DNA of 64,000 nt from Algoriphagus aquimarinus (GTDB lineage Bacteria > Bacteroidota > Bacteroidia > Cytophagales > Cyclobacteriaceae). Below are positions 26,082-35,592 of the stretch, one piece after another. The translations under genes and the position numbers were made by a program. The notes beneath the pieces are model-generated. The model worked only from the letters and a program-made list of their open reading frames with translations. It was not told the origin of the DNA and searched no databases. Every line of letters begins with the position of its first letter. Position 1 is the stretch's first letter. The stretch covers positions 620,001 to 684,000 of the forward strand of contig NZ_VORW01000001.1 in the NCBI RefSeq assembly GCF_007997215.1. Reading direction: 5' to 3'.

Positions 26082-27102
26082 GATGATATATTCTTAAGGT
26101 ATCTTCCAAGATCTCTATGGTCTCGGAAACTGGGGCAGGTGGAATAGGAGCTGCTATTCCACTACCAAATTTATTACTGCTTGTAAACACACGGGCTTCG
26201 TCCCAAAGTTCGGAATCCAAAAACTTATTCAATAAATAACTACCCCCTTCGATAATTACGCTTTGAATATTCCGCTTATGAAGGTCTCCCAAAATATCCT
26301 GAACCTGAAATCCTGAGTTCAACTTCACAAACTCTAAAGTTCCTATCTCTTCAGATTTCTGCGTATTGTAGCAAATCGTAGGAACAGCCTCATCAAAAAG
26401 TTTTAGCGTATTTGGAAGCTCTAACCTACTATCAATTACTAGTCTGAGTGGATTTTTGCCAACCCAATCTCTAACATTCAGAGCTGGATCATCATATTTG
26501 GCGGTATTTTTCCCTACCATAATCGCATCCTCTTCTGCTCTCCATTTATGCACAATTCTGCGACTGGAAGCATTTGTAATCCATTTGGAAGAGTAATCTT
26601 CCCTAGCCACAAAACCATCTTGAGTCTGTGCCCATTTCAAAATCACATAGGGCCGTTTCTTCTCTATTTGAGTGAAGAAGCGCTTGTTTTGAATACGAGC
26701 TTCTTTCTCCAAAACTCCTGTTTCAACTTCAATTCCTGCATCTTTTAAAATCTGAATTCCCTTTCCCCCCACCAAAGGATTGGAATCAAAAGCAGCAATA
26801 ATGACTTTCTTCACCTTATTCTCTACCAATAGATTAGCACAAGGAGGCGTTTTTCCATAATGCGCACAAGGCTCCAATGTCACATATACAGTGGAATCGG
26901 TTAGTAAGTCAGGGTTTTTTACTGAGTTTATTGCGTTTACTTCAGCGTGCGCTTTGCCATATTCCTGATGGTAGCCTTCTCCTATTACTCTGTCTTCATG
27001 CACGATCACGCAACCCACCATAGGGTTTGGACTTACTTTCCCCCGGCCAAATTCCGCCAGTTCAAGTGCTCTTTGCATGTAGCGTTCATCAGAGATCATC
27101 AA
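26074..27102 (-). CDS. ribD: Bifunctional riboflavin biosynthesis deaminase/reductase
   Basis: 342 residues. The deaminase domain has the zinc motif HAEVNAIN (H52, E54) and EPCAHYGKTPPC (C79, C88). The reductase domain begins near RPYVILKWAQTQDGF and includes VIIEGGSYLL. It converts the pyrimidine intermediate of riboflavin synthesis in two steps. It overlaps the stop of the upstream lipoprotein gene by 4 nt. Confidence 0.93.
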   Translation of the reverse strand: MMISDERYMQRALELAEFGRGKVSPNPMVGCVIVHEDRVIGEGYHQEYGKAHAEVNAINSVKNPDLLTDSTVYVTLEPCAHYGKTPPCANLLVENKVKKVIIAAFDSNPLVGGKGIQILKDAGIEVETGVLEKEARIQNKRFFTQIEKKRPYVILKWAQTQDGFVAREDYSSKWITNASSRRIVHKWRAEEDAIMVGKNTAKYDDPALNVRDWVGKNPLRLVIDSRLELPNTLKLFDEAVPTICYNTQKSEEIGTLEFVKLNSGFQVQDILGDLHKRNIQSVIIEGGSYLLNKFLDSELWDEARVFTSSNKFGSGIAAPIPPAPVSETIEILEDTLRIYHHV

Positions 27103-27896
27103 GGCTTCTTTTTAAAAGTAAATTGCTTGAGTACACTGTCCTTTTTCACATCCACGTCTATAGAAAAAGTCGTGTCTTGATAGAGTTCGTCTTTTGGATC
27201 GAAGTAGAGGGTATACTTTCCCTCCTGAACCTTAAAGATAAATTTCCCTGAAGTATTTGTATGAGTAGAAATTGTATCCTTTCCATCAGATAAGTAAATC
27301 GCTGGGTAAAGAGTTGTTGGTTTCAATGTCCCGCTCAATTTAGCTGTTCCAGTTCCTATGCCTAGAGTAAAAAATGGATCCAATTCGTAGGTAAGAGGCG
27401 ATTCTGAAGTTTGAACAATTGACTTTTCAAGATCTAAATCCAGGTAGACGTCATAGGAATAACCTTGTTCAATATCAATCGCTGTGGATAATGGTATTTT
27501 GTTATTAGAGGGATCTGATAACCCCAAAACATACTTTTTCTCTTTCAAAAACATGGAGTGATTATCTCCCAGTATAATGGTGGCATTGATAATTTGACCA
27601 ATTGGAAGCTCACTTCTACCGATAAGTAACTCATTATCGCCAACCAATTCACTCACCTTTATTCGCTTATCTCCGGACTTATATTCGAAGAAAAAAATCT
27701 GACTTTGAGACTCTCTACCCTCCACCAAAACTTCTATATCTACGCCTTTGATCTCTACAAAAACAGAATCCCATTTTGCGGGACTATCTACCAAAATCAG
27801 GTTGAGTAGTGCTCGGGGACTAGAATCAGGATCTTCACAGGAAGCGAAGAATAGCACACAGACAATAGGGAAGAGATAAAAGTGCAGTTTTTTCAC
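27099..27896 (-). CDS. DUF4382 domain lipoprotein
   Basis: 265 residues. Lipoprotein signal peptide with lipobox FASC (Cys20). The N-terminal part, LLNLILVDSPAKWDSVFVEIKGVDI, matches DUF4382, a domain common in Bacteroidota surface lipoproteins; the C-terminal part resembles a carboxypeptidase-regulatory-like repeat (FIFKVQEGKYTLYFDP). Function unknown. Paralogue of the next gene upstream and directly coupled to ribD. Confidence 0.8.
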   Translation of the reverse strand: MKKLHFYLFPIVCVLFFASCEDPDSSPRALLNLILVDSPAKWDSVFVEIKGVDIEVLVEGRESQSQIFFFEYKSGDKRIKVSELVGDNELLIGRSELPIGQIINATIILGDNHSMFLKEKKYVLGLSDPSNNKIPLSTAIDIEQGYSYDVYLDLDLEKSIVQTSESPLTYELDPFFTLGIGTGTAKLSGTLKPTTLYPAIYLSDGKDTISTHTNTSGKFIFKVQEGKYTLYFDPKDELYQDTTFSIDVDVKKDSVLKQFTFKKKP

Positions 27897-27954
27897 AGAG
27901 CAAATTTAGGTCAAATCTATTGAATACAGCGATTCAAGAGAATGTAGATAAAAA

Positions 27955-27978
27955 AAAGACCAGCCGAAGCTGGTCTTT
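27955..27978 (-). terminator. Terminator between the two DUF4382 genes
   Basis: AAAGACCAGC (27955-27964) pairs perfectly with GCTGGTCTTT (27969-27978) around CGAA; a T run follows on the minus strand. It ends the transcript of the gene at 27984-28808. Confidence 0.88.
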
Positions 27979-27983
27979 ATATC

Positions 27984-28808
27984 TTATTTCGCGGTCAACA
28001 CTACCGGTGGTACACTGGTAATCTTACCTTCTTCAACTACAACTCCTTCTTTAACGGTAATATTATACAAATCATTTGGGGTAAATGTTAGTGTATAAAC
28101 ACCATCATCTAGGCCTGTAATTTTATAATTACCATTTGCATCGGTAAATGTATTCATTGTATCATCTCCTTTTTGGGCTGTTACCTGAACTGGCTGCCCT
28201 TCGATAGGAAGAACTTGTCCCATAATTCCAGCAGAAATTTCATCCAAATATGCTCTCAAAACAGGTTTAAGTATGATTTGTCCAGAATTACCTGCCTCTA
28301 CAATAGACTTAGCTGCATCAAAATCGATGATCAAATTATAAGACATTCCACCATGGATATCCTCGTCCACCTTAATTTTCAATCCGCTTTGTTGAGCACT
28401 TGGAGTTTTCATTTCAAAACGTTCACCGTTTTTGATCACATAATTATTTTCTCCAAGAATCATTCTGATCTGATCTATTTGCCCTTCAGGAAAATCTTCT
28501 GTACCTAATAATTCACTATTTCCTCCTGTCAAGTCCAACAGATTAATAGGTTGACTTTCGTCATAGACTATTTCTACCCAAGATGACTCATCATTATCGT
28601 CATTCAAATCATCATCGGCCCCATCTTCATCCACCTTTACGCGTAAAGACAACACTTCAATCCAGACTTCATCGTAGGAAGCTGGAGCATCTACTAGGTA
28701 AAAATTAACGCGGGCAGATCCACCACTTGGAGTATCATCATCGGAGGAACAAGCCAATGCAAAAAAAGCAAGGCCAGCCATCAAGAGATAAGAAAATATA
28801 TTTTTCAT
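27984..28808 (-). CDS. DUF4382 domain lipoprotein
   Basis: 274 residues from the ATG at 28808, which starts a proper lipoprotein signal (MKNIFSYLLMAGLAFFALACSS, Cys20). An in-frame ATG further upstream would put 12 extra residues before the signal and is unlikely. DUF4382 (RVNFYLVDAPASYDEVWIEV...) spans about 25-170, followed by a carboxypeptidase-regulatory-like domain (about 195-270). A short acidic, Asp-rich loop (DGADDDLNDDNDE) is notable. Surface lipoprotein of unknown function. A hairpin, GTGATTGG/CCAATCAC at 28816-28848, lies in its leader. Confidence 0.82.
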   Translation of the reverse strand: MKNIFSYLLMAGLAFFALACSSDDDTPSGGSARVNFYLVDAPASYDEVWIEVLSLRVKVDEDGADDDLNDDNDESSWVEIVYDESQPINLLDLTGGNSELLGTEDFPEGQIDQIRMILGENNYVIKNGERFEMKTPSAQQSGLKIKVDEDIHGGMSYNLIIDFDAAKSIVEAGNSGQIILKPVLRAYLDEISAGIMGQVLPIEGQPVQVTAQKGDDTMNTFTDANGNYKITGLDDGVYTLTFTPNDLYNITVKEGVVVEEGKITSVPPVVLTAK

Positions 28809-28909
28809 GTTAGTTGTGATTGGTTTAGAGATAAGGTTTGCCAATCACCGTGCCAAGTCAAAAATGATAAATAGTAAAGTAATGTGTAAGGAGCTTCCTA
28901 TTTTTGGGG

Positions 28910-30259
28910 ATGATGAAATGGGAGCGCCTTTTATCCCGAGGCAGATTTGGAGATAGCCCGGGATTTATACCAACACAAGTGGTTCGAAGTGAGTTTGAAG
29001 TGGATTATGACAGGATCATTTTTTCGGCTCCCTTTCGAAACCTTCAGGATAAAACTCAAGTATTCCCTTTGCCTGAGCAGGCATTCGTGCATACCAGACT
29101 GACTCACAGTCTTGAGGTCTCCAGCGTAGGAAGATCTCTGGGAAAAGCTGCAGGTGAAATGCTCTTGGAAAAGTACCCTCAACTGAATAAAACGGCTATT
29201 TCACCATTTGAAATCGGTGCAATTGTGGCTGCTGCTGCGTTGACTCACGACATTGGAAATCCACCTTTTGGCCATGCTGGAGAAGAGGCTATTTCGGACT
29301 TTTTCAAATTTCACCCTGCAGGAAAATGCTGGGAATCTCACGTTCGCACGGAGCAACTAGCAGATCTCTGCAATTTTGAGGGGAATGCGCAAGGCTTCAG
29401 AATGCTTGTTTCAAAGCAATTTGGGCTGAAACTTACGTATGCGACTTTGGCTGCCTTTACCAAATACCCTCGACCTAGCATGATTGCGCAACGGGATATT
29501 GCCCGTAGAAGTCAGAAGAAATACGGCTTCTTCATCAATCAAATGGCAGATTTTGAGCAAATGGGCGCTGTGTTAGGAATGGAGAAATCCAGTCCTGAAT
29601 GCTGGTATCGACATCCATTGGCATTTTTGGTAGAAGCTGCAGATGATATTTGCTATAGCATCATCGATCTGGAAGATGGCTGCACGCTGGGTTTGGTAAG
29701 CTTTGAAGAAACTGTGAAACTTCTAGCCCCGATTTTGAAGGACAAGTTTGATCCCAAAAAACTGAAGGAACCTAGAACGGTAGCGCAAAATCTTGGCGCT
29801 TTACGTGCCTTAGCAATTGGGGAGTTAATCAGCGAATGTGTAGACGTATTTGCCAAATATGAGGAAAGTATGTGCAAGGGGAATTTTGATAAAGCATTGA
29901 CTGATATCATTCCTTCAGCCAAAGCACTTCAAAAAATTACCGAAGTTTCCGTAAAAAAAATCTATCGCTCTCAAATCGTTTTGGAAAAAGAAGCTGCCGG
30001 ATTTCAAGTATTAGAAGGTTTATTGGAAGTTTTCTCCAAAGCGCTCTATCACCAATTTTACGATCCGGAAAATTTCTCCGGTCAAGACAAAAGTATACTT
30101 CGCCTTTTGCCTGAAGACTTTCCTATGAAAGGATGGGGAGCCGAGGTCAATCCTTATCCTTTACTTCGGTCATTAGTGGATTTCATTTCTGGAATGACAG
30201 ACAAATATGCACTGAACCTTTATCGTAGAGTGAAGGGAATTTCTTTCCCAGGTTCTTAA
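28910..30259 (+). CDS. dgt: Deoxyguanosinetriphosphate triphosphohydrolase
   Basis: 449 residues from the ATG at 28910. HD-domain metal residues appear as FVHTRLTHSLEVS (H61, H66) and LTHDIGNPPFGHAGEEA (H113, D114), characteristic of dGTPases, with the later FLVEAADDICYSIIDLEDG. It hydrolyses dNTP, typically dGTP, to the deoxynucleoside and triphosphate. Length matches the family. Confidence 0.92.
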   Translation: MMKWERLLSRGRFGDSPGFIPTQVVRSEFEVDYDRIIFSAPFRNLQDKTQVFPLPEQAFVHTRLTHSLEVSSVGRSLGKAAGEMLLEKYPQLNKTAISPFEIGAIVAAAALTHDIGNPPFGHAGEEAISDFFKFHPAGKCWESHVRTEQLADLCNFEGNAQGFRMLVSKQFGLKLTYATLAAFTKYPRPSMIAQRDIARRSQKKYGFFINQMADFEQMGAVLGMEKSSPECWYRHPLAFLVEAADDICYSIIDLEDGCTLGLVSFEETVKLLAPILKDKFDPKKLKEPRTVAQNLGALRALAIGELISECVDVFAKYEESMCKGNFDKALTDIIPSAKALQKITEVSVKKIYRSQIVLEKEAAGFQVLEGLLEVFSKALYHQFYDPENFSGQDKSILRLLPEDFPMKGWGAEVNPYPLLRSLVDFISGMTDKYALNLYRRVKGISFPGS

Positions 30260-30440
30260 ATTACAGAAGTACTACGGCTAGTCTTCCTGAATGGAAAGTT
30301 CAGTCGCAGATTGAAAAAGGCACCACGGCTTAAATCTTGTTATTATTTAGACTTAAAGGGCTAAACAATACGTATCTAAAGCCTGTCTGTAATCGATATA
30401 TTTCAGGCAAACTCACCTATTCGCTTAATAAAACCCATTT

Positions 30441-33400
30441 ATGAAAAAGACACTGATCATCATTCTAGGTGTATTTATATTTTTGATAGCTGCGGCCGTT
30501 GCTGTCCCATTTATCTTTAAAGACAAAATCGCTGCCCGAATTGACCGGGAAATTGCCCAATCTGTGAATGCTAAAGTCATTTATGACATTGACAATGTGA
30601 GCTTAAGCCTTTTCCGAAGATTCCCGAATGTTTCTGCCAGAATCAAGGATTTTGATATAGTAGGAAATGCGCCATTTGAAAATGACACCCTAGTTTCTCT
30701 TCGGGAACTTGCTATTGATTTCAATCTTAGATCTGTACTTTTCGATGACTACCCAACCTTAACTGGAGTGCATTTGAACGGTGGGAATGTTTACATCAAA
30801 GTGCTGGAAGATGGAACAGCCAATTATGACATTACTTTTCCTTCGGAAGAGTCATCTGCAGAATCTACCGAAAGCAATTTCAAAATAGGAGTGGACGAGA
30901 TGGAAATCAGCAATCTCAATTTGGTATATGACGATAGACAACTAGATTATTTCATGGCTTTGGGCGGAATCAATGCAAAAGGATCCGGCGATTTCACAGC
31001 CGATGTCTATGATCTACCACTTGAATTGGAAGCTCTTATTGCAGACATTACTTATGAGGACATCAGCTACCTTTCCAACAAAACTTTAAAAGGAGAAACG
31101 CTTCTGAATATTGATTTGGAGAAAATGAAATTCACGCTGGGAGAAAGCAATTTCCGGTTAAATGATTTACTTTTTGGATTGAGTGGCTATCTCGCCATGC
31201 CAGGTGATGATATTGAAATGGATTTTGCCATTGAAGGCAAGGACAATGAGTTCAAAAGCATTTTGTCTTTGGTTCCAGGTATTTACTCTGAGAGTTTTTC
31301 CAGTTTAAAAACTTCGGGAACCATGGATTTCAACGGAACAATCAAGGGAATTTACAATGATGTAAAGATTCCATCTTTTGATATCTCGCTGAAAGTAGCT
31401 GACGGCATGTTCCAATACCCAGACTTGCCAAGACCTGTGAAAAACGTAAATCTTGACCTTCAAGTCAAAAACGAAACGGACAACATCGATAATACTTCCA
31501 TCTCAATTCCTACGTTCAACCTAGATTTTGGCAGCAATCCTATTTCCGGAAAATTGTATCTATCCGATCTGGTTAGCTATACCATTGATGCAGCTCTGAA
31601 GGGCAAACTAGACTTGGAAGAACTGACTTCTATTTTCCCAATAGAGGGCATTGCTTTGAAGGGAAATCTGGATGTGGATGCTACCGCAAAAGGTAAATAT
31701 GATTCTGTTGCAGGTATAATCCCTGCGATCAATGCAAAACTGCTTTTGGCTAATGGTTATGTGAAAAGTGCGGATTATCCTGCACCAATCGAGAAACTTA
31801 ACGTGAACGCTTCAGTCCAAAATCCTAGTGGAAGTATGAAGGATTTTCTGGTTGACCTGAGTCGTTTTGGTTTTGAACTGGAAGGAGAAGCAATCAACGG
31901 AAACATGAAAATCCGAGATTTCGACAAGTTGATCTGGGATGGAGAGATTATAGGCGGAGTTGATCTTAAGAAAATTCTGGCCATTTTCCCCATGGATGAC
32001 ATGAATATGGAAGGCCGGATTCAAGCAGATATCAATACAAAAGGTTCTTATGCTGCTGTGGAAGCCAAGAAGTATAATCAATTGGAAACTCGCGGATCGA
32101 TGGATATCAGCAATTTCAAATATTCTTCAACGGATGTTCCACAAGGAGTTCAGATTGCTAAGGCAAAAGCAGAATTCACTCCAGAGCGCATTAATCTCAC
32201 CGAATTCGATTCTAAAATCGGTGAAAGTCCACTTCAAGCTACAGGCTCACTTTCCAATTACATGGATTATTTCTTGGGTGAAAATGGCACCTTGAAAGGA
32301 CAATTGACCATGAACAGCAGCAAGTTTAATGTGAATGAATGGATGAGTGAAGATGCATCCTCCGACACGACAAGCGCTAAGCTTTCGGTGATTGAACTTC
32401 CAAAGAACATTGATTTCAACATGACTGTGGCAGCCAATGAAGTGCTCTATGATAATATGAGTCTCAAAGATGTGAAAGGAAATATGTCATTGAAGGATGG
32501 CGTTCTGACCTTCTCAGATGCTACTATGAAAACTATGGGCGGCACTATTGGTTTGGCAGGTAACTACGACCCAAGAGACCTCACCGCTCCTGCATTTAAT
32601 TTCAACTTGAACATTGCTGAACTCAGTATTGCTGAAGCATTCAAGTCTTTCAATACAATAAAGGCTTTTGCTCCAATTGCTCAAAACCTGACTGGAAAAT
32701 TCAATTCCAACCTAAATTTCTCAGGAAAACTCGGACAAGATATGATGCCTTTATTGTCCAGTCTGGATGGAAAAGGATTGCTGAAAGTGGCCGAAACAGC
32801 CTTGAAAGACAGTAAAATCCTAGAAGGAATCACCAGTCTTACTAAACTAAAGGATGTCAATACACTACAGATGAAAAACATTTCCATCCCAATCACCATT
32901 GAAAATGGAGTAATGGATGTGAAGCCATTTGATGTGAAGCTTTGGGATTATCAAGCGACAGTGCAGGGAACTGCAGGTTTTGATGGCTCAATAAACTACT
33001 TAGTTAACATGCTGATTCCTGCAGGCAAGTTTGGTGCTCAGGCAAATTCTCTGCTTTCCAGCATCACAGGAACTGCAATGGATGAGAACACCACGATTCC
33101 AATAGCCCTAAATCTTTCCGGAACATATAACTCGCCAAAAATATCCCTGGCAGGCGGTAACAGCATAGAGTCTTTGCTGACAAATGCCCTTAAAGCACGA
33201 GTTAGCGGAGAGGCTGCAGGCCTACAAACAAAAGCAACAGAGCAATTTAATGCAGCACAAGACAGCGTAAAGCAAGTGCTCAAAGCGAAATCAGCCGTAG
33301 CTCAAGATAGTGCCAAAAAGGAACTTGAAAAACAGGTGGATGTAGCCAAGGACAAAGCTGTCGACGAAGCGAAGAAGCTGTTGAAAGGCTTTTTCCCGAA

Positions 33401-33449
33401 AAGTACTCCTCCCGCAAAACCAGATACTACGACTGTGAAAAAGGATTAA
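30441..33449 (+). CDS. AsmA-like protein
   Basis: 1002 residues. One N-terminal TM anchor (about 4-26), followed by the AsmA N-terminal sequence (RIDREIAQSVNAKVIYDIDNVSLSLFRRFPN) and long repeats of beta-rich sequence; a final AsmA-like part ends near 890, then an Ala/Lys-rich amphipathic tail (about 920-1002). AsmA-family proteins span the periplasm and help move phospholipids to the outer membrane. The 181-bp gap before it has nothing recognisable apart from a short GCCTG/CAGGC inverted repeat. Confidence 0.85.
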   Translation: MKKTLIIILGVFIFLIAAAVAVPFIFKDKIAARIDREIAQSVNAKVIYDIDNVSLSLFRRFPNVSARIKDFDIVGNAPFENDTLVSLRELAIDFNLRSVLFDDYPTLTGVHLNGGNVYIKVLEDGTANYDITFPSEESSAESTESNFKIGVDEMEISNLNLVYDDRQLDYFMALGGINAKGSGDFTADVYDLPLELEALIADITYEDISYLSNKTLKGETLLNIDLEKMKFTLGESNFRLNDLLFGLSGYLAMPGDDIEMDFAIEGKDNEFKSILSLVPGIYSESFSSLKTSGTMDFNGTIKGIYNDVKIPSFDISLKVADGMFQYPDLPRPVKNVNLDLQVKNETDNIDNTSISIPTFNLDFGSNPISGKLYLSDLVSYTIDAALKGKLDLEELTSIFPIEGIALKGNLDVDATAKGKYDSVAGIIPAINAKLLLANGYVKSADYPAPIEKLNVNASVQNPSGSMKDFLVDLSRFGFELEGEAINGNMKIRDFDKLIWDGEIIGGVDLKKILAIFPMDDMNMEGRIQADINTKGSYAAVEAKKYNQLETRGSMDISNFKYSSTDVPQGVQIAKAKAEFTPERINLTEFDSKIGESPLQATGSLSNYMDYFLGENGTLKGQLTMNSSKFNVNEWMSEDASSDTTSAKLSVIELPKNIDFNMTVAANEVLYDNMSLKDVKGNMSLKDGVLTFSDATMKTMGGTIGLAGNYDPRDLTAPAFNFNLNIAELSIAEAFKSFNTIKAFAPIAQNLTGKFNSNLNFSGKLGQDMMPLLSSLDGKGLLKVAETALKDSKILEGITSLTKLKDVNTLQMKNISIPITIENGVMDVKPFDVKLWDYQATVQGTAGFDGSINYLVNMLIPAGKFGAQANSLLSSITGTAMDENTTIPIALNLSGTYNSPKISLAGGNSIESLLTNALKARVSGEAAGLQTKATEQFNAAQDSVKQVLKAKSAVAQDSAKKELEKQVDVAKDKAVDEAKKLLKGFFPKSTPPAKPDTTTVKKD

Positions 33450-33481
33450 ACTTGGTGCGCCCTTGATTATGGTTAGTCAGG

Positions 33482-33528
33482 CTGAGCGAAGTCAAAAACA
33501 CTAATATATAATCTTCGACTTCGCTCAG
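33482..33528. repeat. Dispersed hairpin with 12-bp perfect arms
   Basis: CTGAGCGAAGTC (33482-33493) is the exact complement of GACTTCGCTCAG (33517-33528), extended by GTCA/TGAC outside. It lies between two convergent genes and may terminate both. The same ACTTCGCTC core occurs at 25151-25159. Confidence 0.65.
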
Positions 33529-33541
33529 TTTGACACACCAT

Positions 33542-33811
33542 CTATTTCTCAATCAAACGAAAGTTCTCAATTTTCTTCCCTTCCAGTTGATTTTGCCATC
33601 GATCCAAAACAGGCTGCTCTAAGTGAGCTTCTCTGTATTCGTCGGGATTCATGATGGGAATTCCTTTTATGATTGGATAAAGACGGGTACATGTGGCACA
33701 GGTGAGCCAGCCTTCGATGATATTCTCTTTCTCATCCTTGAGGATTATTTTCAATTCCAGGTCTTGCTTATCAAAAGGACAGCAGAGTTTTTCTATAGTA
33801 TCTAATTTCAT
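33542..33811 (-). CDS. Trm112 family protein
   Basis: 89 residues. Zinc-binding cysteines at C10/C11 (KLCCPFDK), C38 and C41 (LTCATCTRLYPIIKGIPIM). The YPI..GIP.M end of the motif is diagnostic for Trm112/UPF0434. Family members act as partners of methyltransferases; the bacterial target here is unknown. It is downstream of the TPP-regulated methyltransferase operon but separated from it by 87 bp and a repeat. Confidence 0.87.
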   Translation of the reverse strand: MKLDTIEKLCCPFDKQDLELKIILKDEKENIIEGWLTCATCTRLYPIIKGIPIMNPDEYREAHLEQPVLDRWQNQLEGKKIENFRLIEK

Positions 33812-33833
33812 GTGTTTATGATTGTTTGTAAGC

Positions 33834-33902
33834 GGTCACATGGAATCTCGCATGGTAAATAATCATTCCATCGTTTGACAGTTTGGTCATGCTCGATTTC
33901 AT
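33834..33902 (-). repeat. 69-bp dispersed repeat, copy 2
   Basis: Matches 12948-13015 at both ends (see copy 1). It starts 23 bp upstream of the Trm112 gene, while copy 1 starts 24 bp upstream of its neighbour gene. Its other end overlaps the stop codon of the ThiE-like gene. Confidence 0.6.
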
Positions 33903-34549
33903 TTTTTTAGGTCAGTTAGTAATTGTTGGTACTGAGAAATGGCCATGCCAGGATCAGAAGCGCTCATCACACCAGATACAACAGCGATGCCATCAAAATC
34001 TAAAGATTGAAGCTTTGAGATGCTTTCAGTAGAGATTCCTCCAGCTAGGAAAATTGGGATTGACGTATGTTGTCTTGTATTTCTAACTGTTTCAAACTCC
34101 ACCAAATCACAACTATTGGCTGTGGAAGACGGAAACATAGAACAGAAAGAGAGGTAGTCAACATCTGCAAAAATGGCTTTCTGAATCAATTCAAAGTCAT
34201 TATTTACAGTGATCCCAATGATTTTTCCCTGCTGCTTTAGCTGTGGAATTGATGATAAATGTTCACCAGTTAACTCGTCAAAATGCACTCCATCCAATCC
34301 AAACAGTTCGGCCCATTCAGGATGATTATTCATTAGAATAGGAATTCCTGAGCGGCTACAGATCATTTTAATTTTACAGATCAATGATGCCACTTGATCG
34401 TGGGATTGAAAATTGTCCCAAATCTGTAGCGCACATGGCTTCGCCGAAACCGCTTTTTCCAATGATTCTAAAAGCTGGTTTTCTTCCATAGAAGGGTCAA
34501 TCACCAGGTATATTCCGGAGTTAATTTTCGTTTGTTTCATCATTGCCAT
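33899..34549 (-). CDS. Divergent ThiE/TenI-like protein
   Basis: 216 residues, TIM barrel of thiamin-phosphate synthase type: LFGLDGVHFDELTGE, YLSFCSMFPSSTANS, IFLAGGISTESI and DGIAVVSGVMS follow the ThiE fold in order. Several ThiE active-site residues are replaced: in LQIWDN the family Arg and Lys are Trp44 and Asn46, the INDR motif is MNNH, and the Lys of the TxTK loop is Ala144. It is therefore unlikely to be a standard ThiE. Third gene of a TPP-riboswitch operon; overlaps its upstream neighbour. An alternative start at 34543 gives an ATGA overlap with that gene. Confidence 0.75.
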   Translation of the reverse strand: MAMMKQTKINSGIYLVIDPSMEENQLLESLEKAVSAKPCALQIWDNFQSHDQVASLICKIKMICSRSGIPILMNNHPEWAELFGLDGVHFDELTGEHLSSIPQLKQQGKIIGITVNNDFELIQKAIFADVDYLSFCSMFPSSTANSCDLVEFETVRNTRQHTSIPIFLAGGISTESISKLQSLDFDGIAVVSGVMSASDPGMAISQYQQLLTDLKK

Positions 34550-35592
34550 CCAGCTTTTAGTGCATTAAAATAAGCTGCCCAATAGGGATCAGTTTCCTGA
34601 TAGACTAGGGGAGAGGTAGTCCCGGACTTTTGGATTTGAATACCAGATATACTTTCATTCACTCTTCCAACTTCAGTGCATAGAATCCTTTCTTCAGCAA
34701 GTCTCTCGATCACCTCTTCAGATTTTTTGGGATCGTAAGCAATGATCATGGATCCCGCACCCACACAGTAGCGGGGATCGAGCCCAAACAATCCTGCAAT
34801 GGCAGCCGCTGTGTTTCCAATCGGAAGTAACTCATCCACGATTAATCCTCCTTTATCAGAGGCTACGAGCATTTCATAAATAGCTCCTAAAACTCCGCCT
34901 TCAGTCACATCATGCATTGCATGAATCCCAGGGAATTTCTCCTCCGTTCCAGCTGCCACTAGCGCATCCTTGAGCGAGGAGGTCTGGTAAAATTGCTCAC
35001 AAGCTGATTGGTAAACTTCTGTACCAAGTTTTTTTGTAATTGTTTCTGGAAAACTCATTCCCAAAATCGCTGTTGCGGTCAATGCGCAGGACTTCGTCAC
35101 CAAAATCACGTCACCTTGACGAGCTCCTGTAGCGCAAATCATATCCGATTCTCTTGCAATCGTGATCAAAGTACCGCCTCCGACAAAAGTCGAGTTTTGT
35201 CCCTGTACAAATCCCGTATGGCCACCTGTGATTGCAATACCTATTTCTTTGCAATAGCTATCAATATGACCCCAATAAGTGCTGAAATCTGTATTAGAAA
35301 GCGTTTCGGGCAGATTCAGCACAAACTGTCCGTATTGCGGAGCAAAGCCGGTAGTAGCCATATCGTTTGCCATCAGGTGTACACTGAGCCAGGCTGACTC
35401 CTGCAGGCCCAAAGAGGGAATCAGGGAAAGAGGATCGCTGGTAGCCGCCATCGCCAAACCTCCGGGAAGTGAGGTAATCGATACGTCCACTCCAAAAGCT
35501 GGCCCTTGCCTCACCTCTTTTCGTGAAGTGCCCAGTCTTCCAGCCAGCAAATTCTGGTAGCCTTCATGATTGATTTTGCCCAAATCAGACAT
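34540..35592 (-). CDS. AIR synthase/HypE-fold (PurM superfamily) protein in thiamin operon
   Basis: 350 residues from the ATG at 35592, which shares one base with the stop of the methyltransferase gene. Features of the PurM/HypE/ThiL superfamily are visible: GPAFGVDVSI, SDPLSLIPSLGL, SVHLMANDMATTGFAPQ, and later MHDVTEGGVLGAIYEM and GAGSMIIAYDP. Known members use ATP to activate or phosphorylate small molecules (ThiL phosphorylates thiamin phosphate). It resembles HypE more than classical ThiL, so I do not call it ThiL. Control by TPP suggests a thiamin-pathway reaction. Confidence 0.75.
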   Translation of the reverse strand: MSDLGKINHEGYQNLLAGRLGTSRKEVRQGPAFGVDVSITSLPGGLAMAATSDPLSLIPSLGLQESAWLSVHLMANDMATTGFAPQYGQFVLNLPETLSNTDFSTYWGHIDSYCKEIGIAITGGHTGFVQGQNSTFVGGGTLITIARESDMICATGARQGDVILVTKSCALTATAILGMSFPETITKKLGTEVYQSACEQFYQTSSLKDALVAAGTEEKFPGIHAMHDVTEGGVLGAIYEMLVASDKGGLIVDELLPIGNTAAAIAGLFGLDPRYCVGAGSMIIAYDPKKSEEVIERLAEERILCTEVGRVNESISGIQIQKSGTTSPLVYQETDPYWAAYFNALKAGWQ

